Of a stretch of 64,000 bases of DNA, positions 48,689 through 59,782 are shown piece after piece. The position numbers and the translations under genes are program-made. How positions within the stretch are numbered: position 1 is the stretch's first letter; the number at the start of each line of letters is the position of its first letter. Under the pieces are notes generated by a model. The model was not told where the DNA came from and did no database searches. It saw only the letters and a program-made list of their open reading frames with translations. The DNA is from Hyphomonadaceae bacterium (GTDB lineage Bacteria; Pseudomonadota; Alphaproteobacteria; Caulobacterales; Maricaulaceae), in contig JACOMS010000001.1 of assembly GCA_014324115.1 (NCBI GenBank), positions 23,089 to 87,088 of the forward strand, written 5' to 3'.

Positions 48689-49138
48689 TCATCTCCTGGC
48701 AAAATGTCCTGCCGCCCAGACGATAAAAATTGCCAGGGCCAGAAACGGGCCGAAAGGAATATGCCCCGACCCGGTCCGGTTGCGCATGGAAGGGAACATT
48801 GCTGCTATCAGTCCCAGACTGCTGCCGATCATCACGATAAAGGGTAGAAACATCCAGCCGACCCAGGCCCCGCCTGCGGCCAGTAATTTCGCATCGCCGC
48901 GCCCCAGTCCGTCTTTTTTGCGGATGCGTTTGAATAATAGTTCAATGCCGACAAAAACAGAATACCCCGCTACCGCGCCAATCAGGCCTGCCAGAAAGAA
49001 TCCGCCTGAATATGCCTGCACCAAGCCTGCGGCGATCAGGGGTAATGTCAGAATATCCGGCAGGCGACAGGTGCGAAAATCAACCCATGACAGACAGGTC
49101 AATAAAGCCAGCAGAATAAGTCCAAACACAACAACCAT
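48689..49138 (-). CDS. A24 family prepilin peptidase, short form
   Basis: SWVDFRTCRLPD and GLGRGDAKLLAAGGAWVG (GxGD aspartyl protease) in about 149 aa; upstream part of the 369-aa ORF is antisense to mgtE. Confidence 0.88.
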   Translation of the reverse strand: MVVVFGLILLALLTCLSWVDFRTCRLPDILTLPLIAAGLVQAYSGGFFLAGLIGAVAGYSVFVGIELLFKRIRKKDGLGRGDAKLLAAGGAWVGWMFLPFIVMIGSSLGLIAAMFPSMRNRTGSGHIPFGPFLALAIFIVWAAGHFARR

Positions 49139-49213
49139 GCCGTGCCATACATGGGGCGCCCATTTTTCTCTACACAAATCCCGCCCGCCCGTGTATAAGC
49201 GCACCCACACAAA

Positions 49214-50602
49214 ATGGCGTTGAAGGGTGGTATGACCGACAGCATAGATGTACAGCCGCCTGCGGAGGGTCTTTCGCCTGACAATTACAACCTGCTTGTC
49301 GATGTGTTGGCCCTGGATGATGCGGGTTTGCGGCATCTGGCCGCTGATATTCACCCCGCGGATTTCTCCGATTATTTCGAACAGCTCTCTCCGGAACAGC
49401 GCCATGAGCTGATCGAACGCGCAGGCGATCTTATAACTGCCGATGTCCTGGCCGAAATGGAAGACGAGGTCGTTGAGGAGACACTGCCGCTTCTTCCATG
49501 CCCCCAGATTGTCGAGGCCATTACCGCGCTTGATAATAATGACGCTACCCAGATTGTCGAGGAAATGGAGGCGAACCAGCGCGAGGAAGTCCTTGAAGAG
49601 CTCAGGCCCGAGGATCGCGCTACGCTTGAAGCCAGTTTTGCCTGTGATGAGGAGACTATCGGCCGTCTCATGCAGCGCGAATTCGTTGCCGCACCACCGT
49701 TCTGGACGGTCGGCGACACGATTGACCATATGCGCAACACGGGCGGGGATCTTCCGGATCTGTTCTACGATATCTGGATTGTCGATACGGCCTTCCACCC
49801 CGTCGGGTATGTCCCGGTTTCCTACCTGATGCGCAATCCGCCAGATGCGAAACTGGAAACCCTTGCTTATGAGAAGCTAACCGTCATCACGCAGGATATG
49901 GATCAGGAAGAGGCCGCCTATCTGTTCGAGAAATATAACCTCATATCCGCCCCCGTGGTGGACGCGGAAGGCCGCCTGACCGGGATGATGGCGGTGGATG
50001 ATATTATCGAGATTATTCAGGACGAGAACAAGGAAGACATCCTTGCCCTTGCCTGCGTGTCGGAGGCCGGCCTGACGGACACAGCCGTGTCGACGGTCAA
50101 GGCCCGTGCGCCGTGGTTGTTTATCAATCTTTTGACAGCCATTCTGGCCTCCCTTGTCATCGCATGGTTTGACTATGTGATTTCTGAATTTGTGCAGCTC
50201 GCTATCCTCATGCCGATTGTGGCTTCAATGGGTGGGAATGCAGGGACCCAGGCCTTGGCAGTGGCCGTACGCGGTATTGCCGAACGCGATCTTACGGGGC
50301 AGAACGCGCGCCGTGCCGTTGTACGCGAAGGTCTGGCTGCGCTGATTAACGGGATCATTTTTGCCGTTGTGCTTGCCCTCGTCACCTACGTCTGGTTCGG
50401 GCGACAGGACATTGCCATGGTTGCCTTCGTTGCCATGATCATCAATCATTTTTTTGCCGGGTTGGCGGGTATCCTGGTTCCCCTTGCTCTCAAAAAGTCC
50501 GGTGCCGACCCGGCCGTGTCATCTGCGGTTTTTGTCACAACTGTCACGGATGTTGTCGGGTTTTTCGCCTTCCTGGGGTTTGCTGCGGTGATGCTGTTAT
50601 AG
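49214..50602 (+). CDS. mgtE: magnesium transporter MgtE
   Basis: MgtE N domain, two CBS-like regions, PIVASMGGNAGTQALAVAVRGIA. Confidence 0.96.
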   Translation: MALKGGMTDSIDVQPPAEGLSPDNYNLLVDVLALDDAGLRHLAADIHPADFSDYFEQLSPEQRHELIERAGDLITADVLAEMEDEVVEETLPLLPCPQIVEAITALDNNDATQIVEEMEANQREEVLEELRPEDRATLEASFACDEETIGRLMQREFVAAPPFWTVGDTIDHMRNTGGDLPDLFYDIWIVDTAFHPVGYVPVSYLMRNPPDAKLETLAYEKLTVITQDMDQEEAAYLFEKYNLISAPVVDAEGRLTGMMAVDDIIEIIQDENKEDILALACVSEAGLTDTAVSTVKARAPWLFINLLTAILASLVIAWFDYVISEFVQLAILMPIVASMGGNAGTQALAVAVRGIAERDLTGQNARRAVVREGLAALINGIIFAVVLALVTYVWFGRQDIAMVAFVAMIINHFFAGLAGILVPLALKKSGADPAVSSAVFVTTVTDVVGFFAFLGFAAVMLL

Positions 50603-50691
50603 GTAACACGGGGCCTTGCACATTCCCTGTGCGTGGAAAGCCGGATATCCTCCATTGGAAATCTGTTCCAAAAGGGTTACATCGCCGAACC

Positions 50692-51423
50692 ATGTCCAAT
50701 GTCATTGACAGCTCTCCCTGGACGGCCACGGTCCTGACCCTGTTTCCGGAAGCCTTTGCGGGAGTACTGGATACATCTGTAATCGGAACGGCAAAAAAGA
50801 ATCATATCTGGGCACTGGAAACGGTAGACATACGAAAATTTGCTGATAATAGACGCCGGAATGTTGACGGCACCCCTGCGGGCGGCGGGCCGGGTATGGT
50901 GCTCCGGGCCGACATCGCGGCCAGGGCCGTCGACAGTGTGATTGATGACCACCGCCCGCTGATTTATCTCACCCCGCGCGGAATGCCTTTAACACAAAAA
51001 CGTGTCAGTGAGTTGGCGGCCGGACAGGGAGCTGTCTTGGTGTGTGGACGGTTTGAAGGCTTGGATCAACGGGTTATAGACGCCCGCCAGATGGAGGAAA
51101 TATCCATTGGCGACTTCGTTTTGGCCGGGGGCGAGGTGGCGGCTCAGGCCCTGATAGAAGCCTGTGTGAGACTGCTGCCCGGTGTTTTGGGAGCGACGGA
51201 GAGCACAGCAGAGGAAAGTTTTGAGAACGGTCTGCTGGAGTATCCGCTCTATACGCAGCCGAGGGAATGGGAAGGCCGGAGGATTCCGGAGGTCCTGCTG
51301 GTCGGCAATCACGGCAGGGTCGCGGATTGGCGCCGGGCCCGACAGATAGAGATAACAAAGTCCCGACGGCCTGAGTTGTATGAGGCTTGGCTGGCAAATG
51401 GAGGCGACCATGAATGTGATTGA
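50692..51423 (+). CDS. trmD: tRNA (guanine-N1)-methyltransferase
   Basis: [48 protein letters not shown]. Confidence 0.97.
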   Translation: MSNVIDSSPWTATVLTLFPEAFAGVLDTSVIGTAKKNHIWALETVDIRKFADNRRRNVDGTPAGGGPGMVLRADIAARAVDSVIDDHRPLIYLTPRGMPLTQKRVSELAAGQGAVLVCGRFEGLDQRVIDARQMEEISIGDFVLAGGEVAAQALIEACVRLLPGVLGATESTAEESFENGLLEYPLYTQPREWEGRRIPEVLLVGNHGRVADWRRARQIEITKSRRPELYEAWLANGGDHECD

Positions 51424-51820
51424 AATATTAAACAGGGAAGAAGAAACCCGCCTGATTGAGGCCGGGAAGGTCGTGCCCGAATTTTCACCCGGCGACACAC
51501 TGGTAGTGCAGGTGCGAATTTCCGAGGGAACCCGCACGCGGTTGCAAGCTTTTGAAGGCGTATGTATCGGCCGCTCCGGGTCCGGCCTGAATGAAAGCTT
51601 CACAGTTCGGAAGATTTCCTACGGTGAGGGCGTTGAGCGTGTCTTCCCCGTCTATTCCCCGCTGGTCGAAGCCATCGAGGTCAAGCGCAGGGGTAAGGTC
51701 CGTCGCGCCAAATTGTATTATCTGCGCGAGCGTCGCGGAAAATCCGCTCGTATCGCCGAGCGCAACACAGGTCGGGGTATTGACGCCCCCCGTAAAAAAA
51801 AGGAAGCCGGAAAGACGTAG
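51410..51820 (+). CDS. rplS: 50S ribosomal protein L19
   Basis: [69 protein letters not shown]. Confidence 0.97.
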   Translation: MNVIEILNREEETRLIEAGKVVPEFSPGDTLVVQVRISEGTRTRLQAFEGVCIGRSGSGLNESFTVRKISYGEGVERVFPVYSPLVEAIEVKRRGKVRRAKLYYLRERRGKSARIAERNTGRGIDAPRKKKEAGKT

Positions 51821-52002
51821 GTCCTCCGGACTCCTGCAGGTTTCAAGGAGCTCTGGTTCTTTGAGTGGGCCCGGTTGCATTGCGCCCCCCGCAATCGGGC
51901 CCTCCCGCGCCGGAATGTTCGTGTTTGCACGAGGGCTTGACGTTCGCCTTGCGAATCCGTGTTTTCACTCCTATGTCCGTATGGCAGATTTACGGGACTC
52001 GT

Positions 52003-52971
52003 ATGGCAGGAACGATCCATCACAAGGTCACGATTATTGGTTCGGGGCCGGCCGGATATGCTGCGGCCGTCTACGGGGCTCGGGCCATGCTCGAACCGGC
52101 CATTATCGCCGGGTTACAGCCCGGCGGGCAGTTGACGATTACGACCGAAGTCGAAAACTATCCCGGTTTTCCCATGATTATGGGGCCGGAACTGATGGAA
52201 CATTTCAAGGAACATGCCCTGAAATTCGGAACCGGATTTTACGAGGATGTCATCATTGATGTCGACTTTTCCCGTCACCCATTCCTCATGAAAGGTTCCG
52301 GCGGCGTTGCATATACGGCGGATTCCGTGATTATCGCGACAGGCGCACAGGCTAGGTGGTTGGGACTGCCGTCAGAGGCGCGGTTCAAGGGCTTTGGTGT
52401 TTCGGCTTGTGCCACCTGTGACGGATTTTTCTATCGCGGCAAACAGGTCATGGTTGTCGGCGGTGGCAATACGGCTGTCGAGGAGGCGTTGTTCCTGACC
52501 AAATTTGCCTCCAAAGTCATACTCGTGCATCGCCGGGACAGCTTGCGGGCTGAAAAAATTCTGCAGCGGCGTTTATTTGACAATGAAAAAGTCGACATTC
52601 TCTGGGACACAACCCTGGAGGAAGTGCTGGGCACAGACAGCCCGACCGCGGTGACGGCTGCGCGACTCAAAAATGTGAAAACCGGCGAAATCTCCGACCG
52701 GGACGTTCAGGGTATTTTCATCGCGGTTGGGCATAAACCGGCCACGGAAGTCTTCAGGGGTCACGTTAAAATGAACGAGGGCGGTTATATTGAAACCGCC
52801 CACGACAGTACGGCAACCAGCGTCCCCGGCGTATTCGCGGCGGGAGATGTGTCAGATGAGACCTACCGACAGGCGGTAACGGCTGCAGGTTTGGGCTGCA
52901 TGAGTGCCCTTGAGGCTGAGCGCTGGCTTGCGGAGCAGGCGGCGGAAATGTCTGTATCCGACGCAGCATGA
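52003..52971 (+). CDS. trxB: thioredoxin-disulfide reductase
   Basis: IIGSGPAGYAAAVYGARAML; CATCDGFFYRGKQVMVVGGGNTAVEEALFL. Confidence 0.96.
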   Translation: MAGTIHHKVTIIGSGPAGYAAAVYGARAMLEPAIIAGLQPGGQLTITTEVENYPGFPMIMGPELMEHFKEHALKFGTGFYEDVIIDVDFSRHPFLMKGSGGVAYTADSVIIATGAQARWLGLPSEARFKGFGVSACATCDGFFYRGKQVMVVGGGNTAVEEALFLTKFASKVILVHRRDSLRAEKILQRRLFDNEKVDILWDTTLEEVLGTDSPTAVTAARLKNVKTGEISDRDVQGIFIAVGHKPATEVFRGHVKMNEGGYIETAHDSTATSVPGVFAAGDVSDETYRQAVTAAGLGCMSALEAERWLAEQAAEMSVSDAA

Positions 52972-52981
52972 TTTTTGATGT

Positions 52982-53881
52982 ATGGCCGACAATCTCGACT
53001 GGGATAAACTCAAGACCTTTCACGCCGCCGCCGATGCCGGGTCACTTACGGCGGCGGCGGAACATTTGAAAATATCCCAATCCGCGGCCAGCCGCCAGAT
53101 TACGGCATTGGAGGAGCAGCTTGATACGCCGCTGTTTCGCCGCCATACCCGGGGCCTGACACTCACCGAGGAGGGGCATATTTTGTTCAGTGCTGCGCGA
53201 GATATGGCCCTGCGCATTGCTCTGGCCGAATCAAGTGTCCTGGACAGTCGCGGCAAGCCGCAGGGGAAGCTCCGCGTTTCGGCCCCTATTTCCCTGGGCT
53301 CCAACTGGCTGATGGCGGTTTTGCCACCTTTTCTGGCCGAATATCCAAAAGTCAATCTGCAACTTATTCTGGAAGATCGGGAACATGACCTCTCGGCCAT
53401 GGATATTGACTGTGCCTTGCGTCCCAACCCCTCGACGCAGGGCGATGTCATTGAGCGGCGTCTCGGGACGATCTCCCAAGGCCTGTATGCGTCAAATACC
53501 TACCTCACCCGGCATGGTGCCCCGCAATCACTTGAGGACCTGGATCACCATGACATTGTCGCCTTCGGCGAGTTGATACCGATGCGTCTGCATAGTACAA
53601 ACTGGGTCCTGACAGCCGGGCGGAAGGATGACAATCCCCGCGCGCCGGTTCTGGAGATCAATAATCTGCACGGAATTATGCGGGCGGCAGAGGCAGGTCT
53701 CGGCATTGTCGGCCTTCCCGACTACATGATTTCCATGTCCCGTCGTCTGGTCAGGGTGTTGCCGAAAATCACCGGAGAGCCGTTCGATCTCTATCTGGCT
53801 TATCCAACCGAGATGCGCGGTTCTGTCCGGGTGCGCATATTTCGTGATTATTTACAAAGAGTTACGCAGAATTGGGGCTGA
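52982..53881 (+). CDS. LysR-family transcriptional regulator
   Basis: N-terminal HTH (LKTFHAAADAGSLTAAAEHLKISQSAASRQITALEEQLDTPLFRRHTRGLTLTEEG). Confidence 0.95.
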   Translation: MADNLDWDKLKTFHAAADAGSLTAAAEHLKISQSAASRQITALEEQLDTPLFRRHTRGLTLTEEGHILFSAARDMALRIALAESSVLDSRGKPQGKLRVSAPISLGSNWLMAVLPPFLAEYPKVNLQLILEDREHDLSAMDIDCALRPNPSTQGDVIERRLGTISQGLYASNTYLTRHGAPQSLEDLDHHDIVAFGELIPMRLHSTNWVLTAGRKDDNPRAPVLEINNLHGIMRAAEAGLGIVGLPDYMISMSRRLVRVLPKITGEPFDLYLAYPTEMRGSVRVRIFRDYLQRVTQNWG

Positions 53882-54194
53882 AATTATACAGGGTTCGCCT
53901 TAGTGAGTTATGCGTTTGTGCATAGGTACAATGCGTAATAGTCACTACCAATCCCGGTTTTAAGGTTTACATTGATAGTGACACGCAGCGGTTGTCCTCC
54001 CTTTTTTCCGCGCGTGTTGCATAGCGTGCGATCTTATCCCCAAGTGCACGCGAAAACTCCGCGCCGGGGCCGCTTTTGCGGCCTCGGCCTTTCTTCCTGC
54101 CCCGGGGTGGCAAAATGTTTCGACCGGTTGACTTCGGGCGGTCAGAGGCGCCGTTGCAGCGCCCTTGGCTCGAAAGCGGGTCATCGCCGCCGGT

Positions 54195-55385
54195 TCAGGG
54201 TCGCGCAACCCGGCTAAAAAACGCGTCCATACGATTCATGGCACATTCCAATATCTCTATGTCGGCTGCATAGGACAGGCGAAACGCATCTGGTCCGTGA
54301 AAGGCGGATCCGGGCACGACGGAGACATGTGCCTCTGTCAAAAGTCGGTCGCATAGCTGGATGTCAGATTGAATGCCGAGGTGTTTCATGGCCTCACAGG
54401 CAGGGATAAAGGCATAAAAGGCGCCGTCCGGCGTTTCACACCTGAGACCCTCCAGCGCCACCAGCCTTTCCACGACGAAATCACGTCTTTGTCTGAACGC
54501 CGCCCGCCTTTCGATGAGATAATCCTGTGGTCCGTCAAGGGCTTCGACACTCGCCCATTGGCTGATAGAACCAGCATTGGACGTGGTTTGCATCATGACT
54601 TTTGCCATACCCTTGACGAGCCATTCCGGCCCGCCCGCATACCCGATTCGCCAACCGGTCATGGCATAGGCTTTGGAAACACCGTTCATGGTCAGTGTGC
54701 GATCATGGAATTGGGGCAGGGCCTGGGCGAAGCTGATGAAGTTGCCGGAGTAATCCAGATGCTCATAAATCTCGTCACTCAAAATCATCAGATTGGGATA
54801 CGCGGTCATGACATCGGCTAGTGCGGCATAATCCGCCCGTTCATAAACTGTGCCGGTCGGATTCCCCGGCGAGTTCAGAACCAGCCAGCGGGTTTTGTCT
54901 GTGATATGGGCTGCCAGATCTTCCGCCTTCAGACGATATCCATTATTTGCAGGGCAGGGCACCGTTACCGGAGTGCCGCCGAGCAGTCTGACCATTTGCG
55001 GATAGGAAACCCAGCAGGGTGTGGGGATGACCACCTCGTCGCCCGGATCAAGGGTTGCGGCGAGGGCATTGTAAATGACGGCCTTGCCACCCGGTGAGAC
55101 ATTGATCTGTGACGGCGTGTAATCCAGCCGGTTATTGCGCCTGAAACTTTTGGAAATCGCCAGTTTCAATTCCGGAATACCGTCAACCGCGGTGTAACCT
55201 GTTTTTCCCGCGTCGATGGCCGCTATTGCGGCATTTTTGATGTTGTCCGGGGTGTCGAAATTCGGTTCTCCGGCCGCGAGACTTATCACATTGATACCTT
55301 GTGCGCGCATATCCCGCGCTTTTTGACTCATGGCCATCGTCGCGGATGGGGCCATATTTGCAAGTGCTTCAGACAACAGGGTCAT
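54195..55385 (-). CDS. PLP-dependent aspartate/aromatic aminotransferase
   Basis: LAAGEPNFDTPDNIK; LNSPGNPTGTVYERADYAAL; TMNGVSKAYAMTGWRIGYAGG. Confidence 0.95.
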   Translation of the reverse strand: MTLLSEALANMAPSATMAMSQKARDMRAQGINVISLAAGEPNFDTPDNIKNAAIAAIDAGKTGYTAVDGIPELKLAISKSFRRNNRLDYTPSQINVSPGGKAVIYNALAATLDPGDEVVIPTPCWVSYPQMVRLLGGTPVTVPCPANNGYRLKAEDLAAHITDKTRWLVLNSPGNPTGTVYERADYAALADVMTAYPNLMILSDEIYEHLDYSGNFISFAQALPQFHDRTLTMNGVSKAYAMTGWRIGYAGGPEWLVKGMAKVMMQTTSNAGSISQWASVEALDGPQDYLIERRAAFRQRRDFVVERLVALEGLRCETPDGAFYAFIPACEAMKHLGIQSDIQLCDRLLTEAHVSVVPGSAFHGPDAFRLSYAADIEILECAMNRMDAFFSRVARP

Positions 55386-55701
55386 GGGGTGTTCCTGTGG
55401 CCAGGATGTTTTTCAATGGCAAGCCCAAACACTCGTAAAAATGCCCCAATTCGGCCTGCGGCCAACCCTGATGAGCTCCTGTGACGATGTTATTGAAGGA
55501 GAATGAAAATGCGGGGTTATAGTCCCGGGAAATGGATGTTACTCACGCGTCCGTCAGTTCGGGCGGGTTCTGACAACCTTTTCGCAATGTTCACATTCCG
55601 GACGTCACTGTCCCCTTGGCAAGAGCGTTTCAGGGTCTTAATGGATAGAAGTGGTTTAAGCCTCAAACGAAGCCGGATATCCCGGTCAGCCCCGGGGTGA
55701 G

Positions 55702-57225
55702 TTGAGACCGTCTTACGTGAGATCACCGAATCCATTGCACACTGGCGCATTCCGGACCGGATTTTCACCCTATCGGGATCCGGAGCCTTGGGCCGATTTC
55801 TTTGATGACACCTCATCCCGCGGAACCACGGCCATCAGTATTGCCCTTGCCCTGCATTTTGCCATATTCGTTTTTCTGCAACCCTCCCTTCGCCTGCCGG
55901 ATATCATCCCAAGGCCGCCCGAAACCATTCCGGTGCAGATCATCGCCAATGAAAAGGTCACGGAAGCGGAAATTCAGCCTGAGCCTGGACCAGTCCCGCC
56001 CCGCCCCGCGACGTCGCCCCTCGCTCCCCGGCCCGTAGAGGTCGAGCCGGAACCCGAGCCGGAACCCGAGCCGGAACCTGAACCGGAACCGGAACCTGAA
56101 CCGGAACCTGATCCCGAGCCGGAACCTGAACCGGAGCCCGAGCCCGAGCCTGAACCGGAACCTGATCCCGAGCCGGAGCCTGAACCCGAGCCGGAACCTG
56201 AGCCGGAACCTGAGCCGGAGCCCGAGCCGGAACTTGAGCCGGAACCCGATCCCGAGCCTGAACCGGAGCCTAATCCCAAGCCGGAACTTGAACCAGAGCC
56301 TGAGCTAGAGCCCAAACAGGAGCCGGAACCGGAGCCCGAGCCGGAACTTGAACCAGAGCCCAAACAGGAGCCGGAACCAGAGCCCGGGCCGGGACCGCTT
56401 GAGGAGGCGTTACCCTCTGCAACGACTGAGTCTGTTGAAGCCGATCCCTTGTCCGGTGCTGTCACGGAAGAGGAAATTCCGGACCTTGTCATTGAAGAGC
56501 CGGACTTGCCCGCGCCGGTCATACCGCAACCGGAAATGATAGAGCCGGAGTCATTGGGGGAAGTACCGATCATGACAACTGTGCCGACCATTCTGGCATC
56601 CCCTGATGCGCCGACTACGGCGCAAGAGGCCGAACGTGCCGTTCCGCCATCACAGGTCGATACCTCGCTTGATGCCCTGCCCGATCTCTTGCAGGAACCG
56701 GGCGGCTTGAGCGCCAGTAATCCGGCCCTCTCCGGCGGGACGCAGCGATCCAGTCCCGGCGCGAGCGGATGGACGCTGGCCCCCGATGTTCTGGCCGGGC
56801 AGGAGGGCGCGGGTTATGGCGGGCTGATACTTGATATGCGTTGTCGGGAAGCTGGACGCACCCACGGAGACTGCCCGGAATATCTGCGCCGGTTCCGGGG
56901 CCGTAATACTGCCGGGTTCGAAAATTTCAACCCGCATTCCACTGGCAAGGCACCGTCATCAGCCCGGGTGGTCGGTGGTAGCAGCAGTTTGTGGCAATCT
57001 CGCGTGGGGCGTCAGGCTGGCGGTATAGGTAATAACAGCATCAATGCAGGCGGGCCGTCCACGACGGTACTGGATGATGCCGACTTCGGGCGGGAGTTCC
57101 TGAGTACGCCTCTGGGTGACGGATCGCAGCCGAAACGCCTGCGGGATCTGTTGACCGAGCCGGAAAAAGACCCCTGGGAGGAACCTATTGAGCTTGTACC
57201 GCCGCCGGATGAGGACGGGAATTAG
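55702..57225 (+). CDS. membrane-anchored protein with long Glu-Pro repeat (TonB-like spacer), unknown function
   Basis: Single N-terminal TM ([15 protein letters not shown]), [14 protein letters not shown] tract, unique C-terminal domain; TTG start uncertain. Confidence 0.78.
   Translation: MRPSYVRSPNPLHTGAFRTGFSPYRDPEPWADFFDDTSSRGTTAISIALALHFAIFVFLQPSLRLPDIIPRPPETIPVQIIANEKVTEAEIQPEPGPVPPRPATSPLAPRPVEVEPEPEPEPEPEPEPEPEPEPEPDPEPEPEPEPEPEPEPEPDPEPEPEPEPEPEPEPEPEPEPELEPEPDPEPEPEPNPKPELEPEPELEPKQEPEPEPEPELEPEPKQEPEPEPGPGPLEEALPSATTESVEADPLSGAVTEEEIPDLVIEEPDLPAPVIPQPEMIEPESLGEVPIMTTVPTILASPDAPTTAQEAERAVPPSQVDTSLDALPDLLQEPGGLSASNPALSGGTQRSSPGASGWTLAPDVLAGQEGAGYGGLILDMRCREAGRTHGDCPEYLRRFRGRNTAGFENFNPHSTGKAPSSARVVGGSSSLWQSRVGRQAGGIGNNSINAGGPSTTVLDDADFGREFLSTPLGDGSQPKRLRDLLTEPEKDPWEEPIELVPPPDEDGN
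56041..56400 (+). repeat. Glu-Pro coding minisatellite
   Basis: Tandem GAGCCGGAACCC-type units with Asp, Leu, Lys and Gln interruptions. Confidence 0.9.
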
Positions 57226-57307
57226 ATGTCCGATGTGGCTTTGATCTGCGACTTCGGGGATGTCATTGCCTTGTTATGGTATGCCTGGACTCAGGGCAGG
57301 CGGCAGG

Positions 57308-58666
57308 TCAACCCCGCGGGCCGTCATCGGTGAGTTGTGCGACAATTTCAACGAGGGCGCCAACAATATCCTGCACCTGCGCGGCATGTTTGCCTTCGGC
57401 CATGACCCGGATGAGAGGCTCCGTGCCGGAGGCGCGGACAAGAATGCGTCCGTCAACTCCAAGTGCGTCCTGCGCTGCAAGAATGGCGGTGTTGAGCTCC
57501 GGCGTGCCGATCGGGCTGGCACCGGAATAGGGGATATTTTTGAGAATTTGCGGCACCGGTTCGAACACGTTCAGGAACTTGCTCGCCCTGGCATCGGCTT
57601 GAGTCAAGGCAGCCAGTATCCGGAGTGCTGCCAACATCGCATCGCTGGTCGGGCCGAAATCGGTAAGCAGGATGTGTCCGGATTGTTCTCCGCCGACATT
57701 TTGGCCAAACTTGTGCATGTGTGCGGCAACATGTTTGTCCCCGACAGGGGTACGGATGAAATCCAGGCCAAGGGATTTGACATAACGTTCAAGCCCCAGA
57801 TTGGACATGACGGTCGCGACCACCGCACCGCCCTTGAGAGTGTTGTTTTCATACGCCTGCCGGGCTAGAACGGCCATAATCTGGTCGCCGTCGATGAGCT
57901 TACCGGTTTCATCGCAGAACAAAACCCGATCAGCGTCGCCGTCAAGGCCTATGCCCAGATCCGCCTGATGAGATAGCACCGCTGTAATCATGGCATCAGG
58001 GTGGGTGGAGCCGACCCCCGCATTGATGTTGGTGCCGTCGGGTTGGGTGCCGATAAATATGACATCTTTGAGGCCAAGTCTGTCCCCGAGCATTTGTGTC
58101 GTTTCAAATGCCGCACCGTGAGCGCAATCTACAACGATTTTCAGATCGCCCATCAGCATGCCTTGCGGCCATGCGGACACAAGGTGATCCACATAGGCCG
58201 GTTGCGAGTCGCTTAAAATTTGTATGCGTGCAGGCCGCTCGCACAGGGCCGCGTCGGACAAATTCCCTGTGACCGCCGCCTCAATGGCGGCCTGATCCGC
58301 TTCGCCGATCTTGCAACCGTGTTCGTCAAAAAGTTTGATACCGTTGTCGTGGTGCGGATTGTGCGAAGCCGTGATCATTGCCCCCATATCCGCGTGGTGC
58401 CGTTGCGTCATAAAAGACACGCCCGGCGTCGGGAGGGTCCCCGCATCCAGCACCCCCACGCCTGCACCTGTCAGCCCGGCTGTCAGCGCCGCGACCAGCG
58501 CGTCCCCGGATCCTCGCGTATCCCGCCCCAAAACCAGCTTTGGAGCATGGACCCGTTTCCGCAAAACAGTTCCAATAGCCAGTCCCAGCGCCAATACGCG
58601 CTGCGGCGCCAGCTTGCCGACATTGGCGCGCCCGCGAATACCGTCTGTTCCGAAATATCTGGTCAT
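57308..58666 (-). CDS. glmM: phosphoglucosamine mutase
   Basis: YFGTDGIRGRANVG; MITASHNPHHDNGIKLF; DGDADRVLF; RASGTEPLIRVMAEG. Confidence 0.97.
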   Translation of the reverse strand: MTRYFGTDGIRGRANVGKLAPQRVLALGLAIGTVLRKRVHAPKLVLGRDTRGSGDALVAALTAGLTGAGVGVLDAGTLPTPGVSFMTQRHHADMGAMITASHNPHHDNGIKLFDEHGCKIGEADQAAIEAAVTGNLSDAALCERPARIQILSDSQPAYVDHLVSAWPQGMLMGDLKIVVDCAHGAAFETTQMLGDRLGLKDVIFIGTQPDGTNINAGVGSTHPDAMITAVLSHQADLGIGLDGDADRVLFCDETGKLIDGDQIMAVLARQAYENNTLKGGAVVATVMSNLGLERYVKSLGLDFIRTPVGDKHVAAHMHKFGQNVGGEQSGHILLTDFGPTSDAMLAALRILAALTQADARASKFLNVFEPVPQILKNIPYSGASPIGTPELNTAILAAQDALGVDGRILVRASGTEPLIRVMAEGKHAAQVQDIVGALVEIVAQLTDDGPRG

Positions 58667-58729
58667 GCAGCCTCATAAACCTGATTCCCCTACCAATACA
58701 TGAATGAAATGCCTAAGAAATACCGCATG

Positions 58730-59782
58730 ACCAAAACCGCACTTATTACCGGCGTGACAGGGCAGGACGGCGCCTATCTGGCGCGGCTGCTGCTTGACAA
58801 GGGTTATAATGTTCACGGTATCAAACGTCGCTCGTCCAGCTTTAATACGGCCCGCATAAACTCCCTTTATGTGGATCCGCATGTGGAGAATGCGAGGTTT
58901 TTCCTGCATTACGGCGATCTGACCGACGGCCTCAATCTGATTCGTATTATTGAAGAGGTGAAACCGGACGAGATCTATAATCTCGGTGCCCAGAGTCATG
59001 TGCAGGTGAGTTTCGAAACGCCGGAATATACCGCCAATGCCGATGCCGTCGGGACATTGCGCCTGCTTGAGGCCGTTCGCATTCTGGGCATGGAAGGGAC
59101 GTGCCGGTTTTATCAGGCGTCCACATCGGAGATTTACGGCCGGGCCCTGGAAGTTCCGCAGTCGGAAACGACGCCCTTTTACCCGCGCAGTCCCTACGGT
59201 GCCGCCAAGCTCTATGCCTACTGGATCACGGTGAACTACCGCGAAAGTTACGGAATGTTTGCCGCCAATGGCATTCTGTTCAATCATGAAAGCCCGTTGC
59301 GCGGAGAGACCTTTGTGACGCGCAAAATTACCCGCGCCGCCGCACGTATCCACCACGGTTTGGAACAGGTGGTCTATCTCGGCAATCTCGAAGCCCGCCG
59401 CGACTGGGGTCATGCCCGCGATTATGTCGAAGGCATGTGGCGGATTTTACAACAGGACGGACCCGATGATTTTGTATTGGGCACAGGGGAGAGCCATTCT
59501 GTTCGTGAAATGACGCAAAAGGCCTTTTCCCATGCGGGTATCGACATTATCTGGGACGGCAAGGGCGAGGATGAAACCGGCCGGAATGCAAAAACCGGCC
59601 ATGTGCATGTTCGTGTTGATCCGCGCTATTTTCGCCCGGTCGAGGTGGACTGGCTTGTGGCCGACCCAAGTAAAGCGAAGGATATTCTGGGATGGGAAGC
59701 CACAACCGGTTTTGATGACCTGATCCGGGAGATGGTTGTCAGCGATCTGGCTGAGGCCGGAGCGGCGGCCCGTGCCCTATAA
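58730..59782 (+). CDS. gmd: GDP-mannose 4,6-dehydratase
   Basis: [64 protein letters not shown]. Confidence 0.97.
   Translation, partial: TKTALITGVTGQDGAYLARLLLDKGYNVHGIKRRSSSFNTARINSLYVDPHVENARFFLHYGDLTDGLNLIRIIEEVKPDEIYNLGAQSHVQVSFETPEYTANADAVGTLRLLEAVRILGMEGTCRFYQASTSEIYGRALEVPQSETTPFYPRSPYGAAKLYAYWITVNYRESYGMFAANGILFNHESPLRGETFVTRKITRAAARIHHGLEQVVYLGNLEARRDWGHARDYVEGMWRILQQDGPDDFVLGTGESHSVREMTQKAFSHAGIDIIWDGKGEDETGRNAKTGHVHVRVDPRYFRPVEVDWLVADPSKAKDILGWEATTGFDDLIREMVVSDLAEAGAAARAL

Noticed and set aside
49139-49798. N-terminal 220 aa of the 369-aa prepilin peptidase ORF
   Set aside because: Antisense to mgtE and lacks PilD methylase Cys motifs; true start is near 49138
55974-56591. Minus-strand 205-aa Gly-Ser repeat ORF
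   Set aside because: Antisense reading of the Glu-Pro minisatellite; repeat keeps the frame open without implying coding
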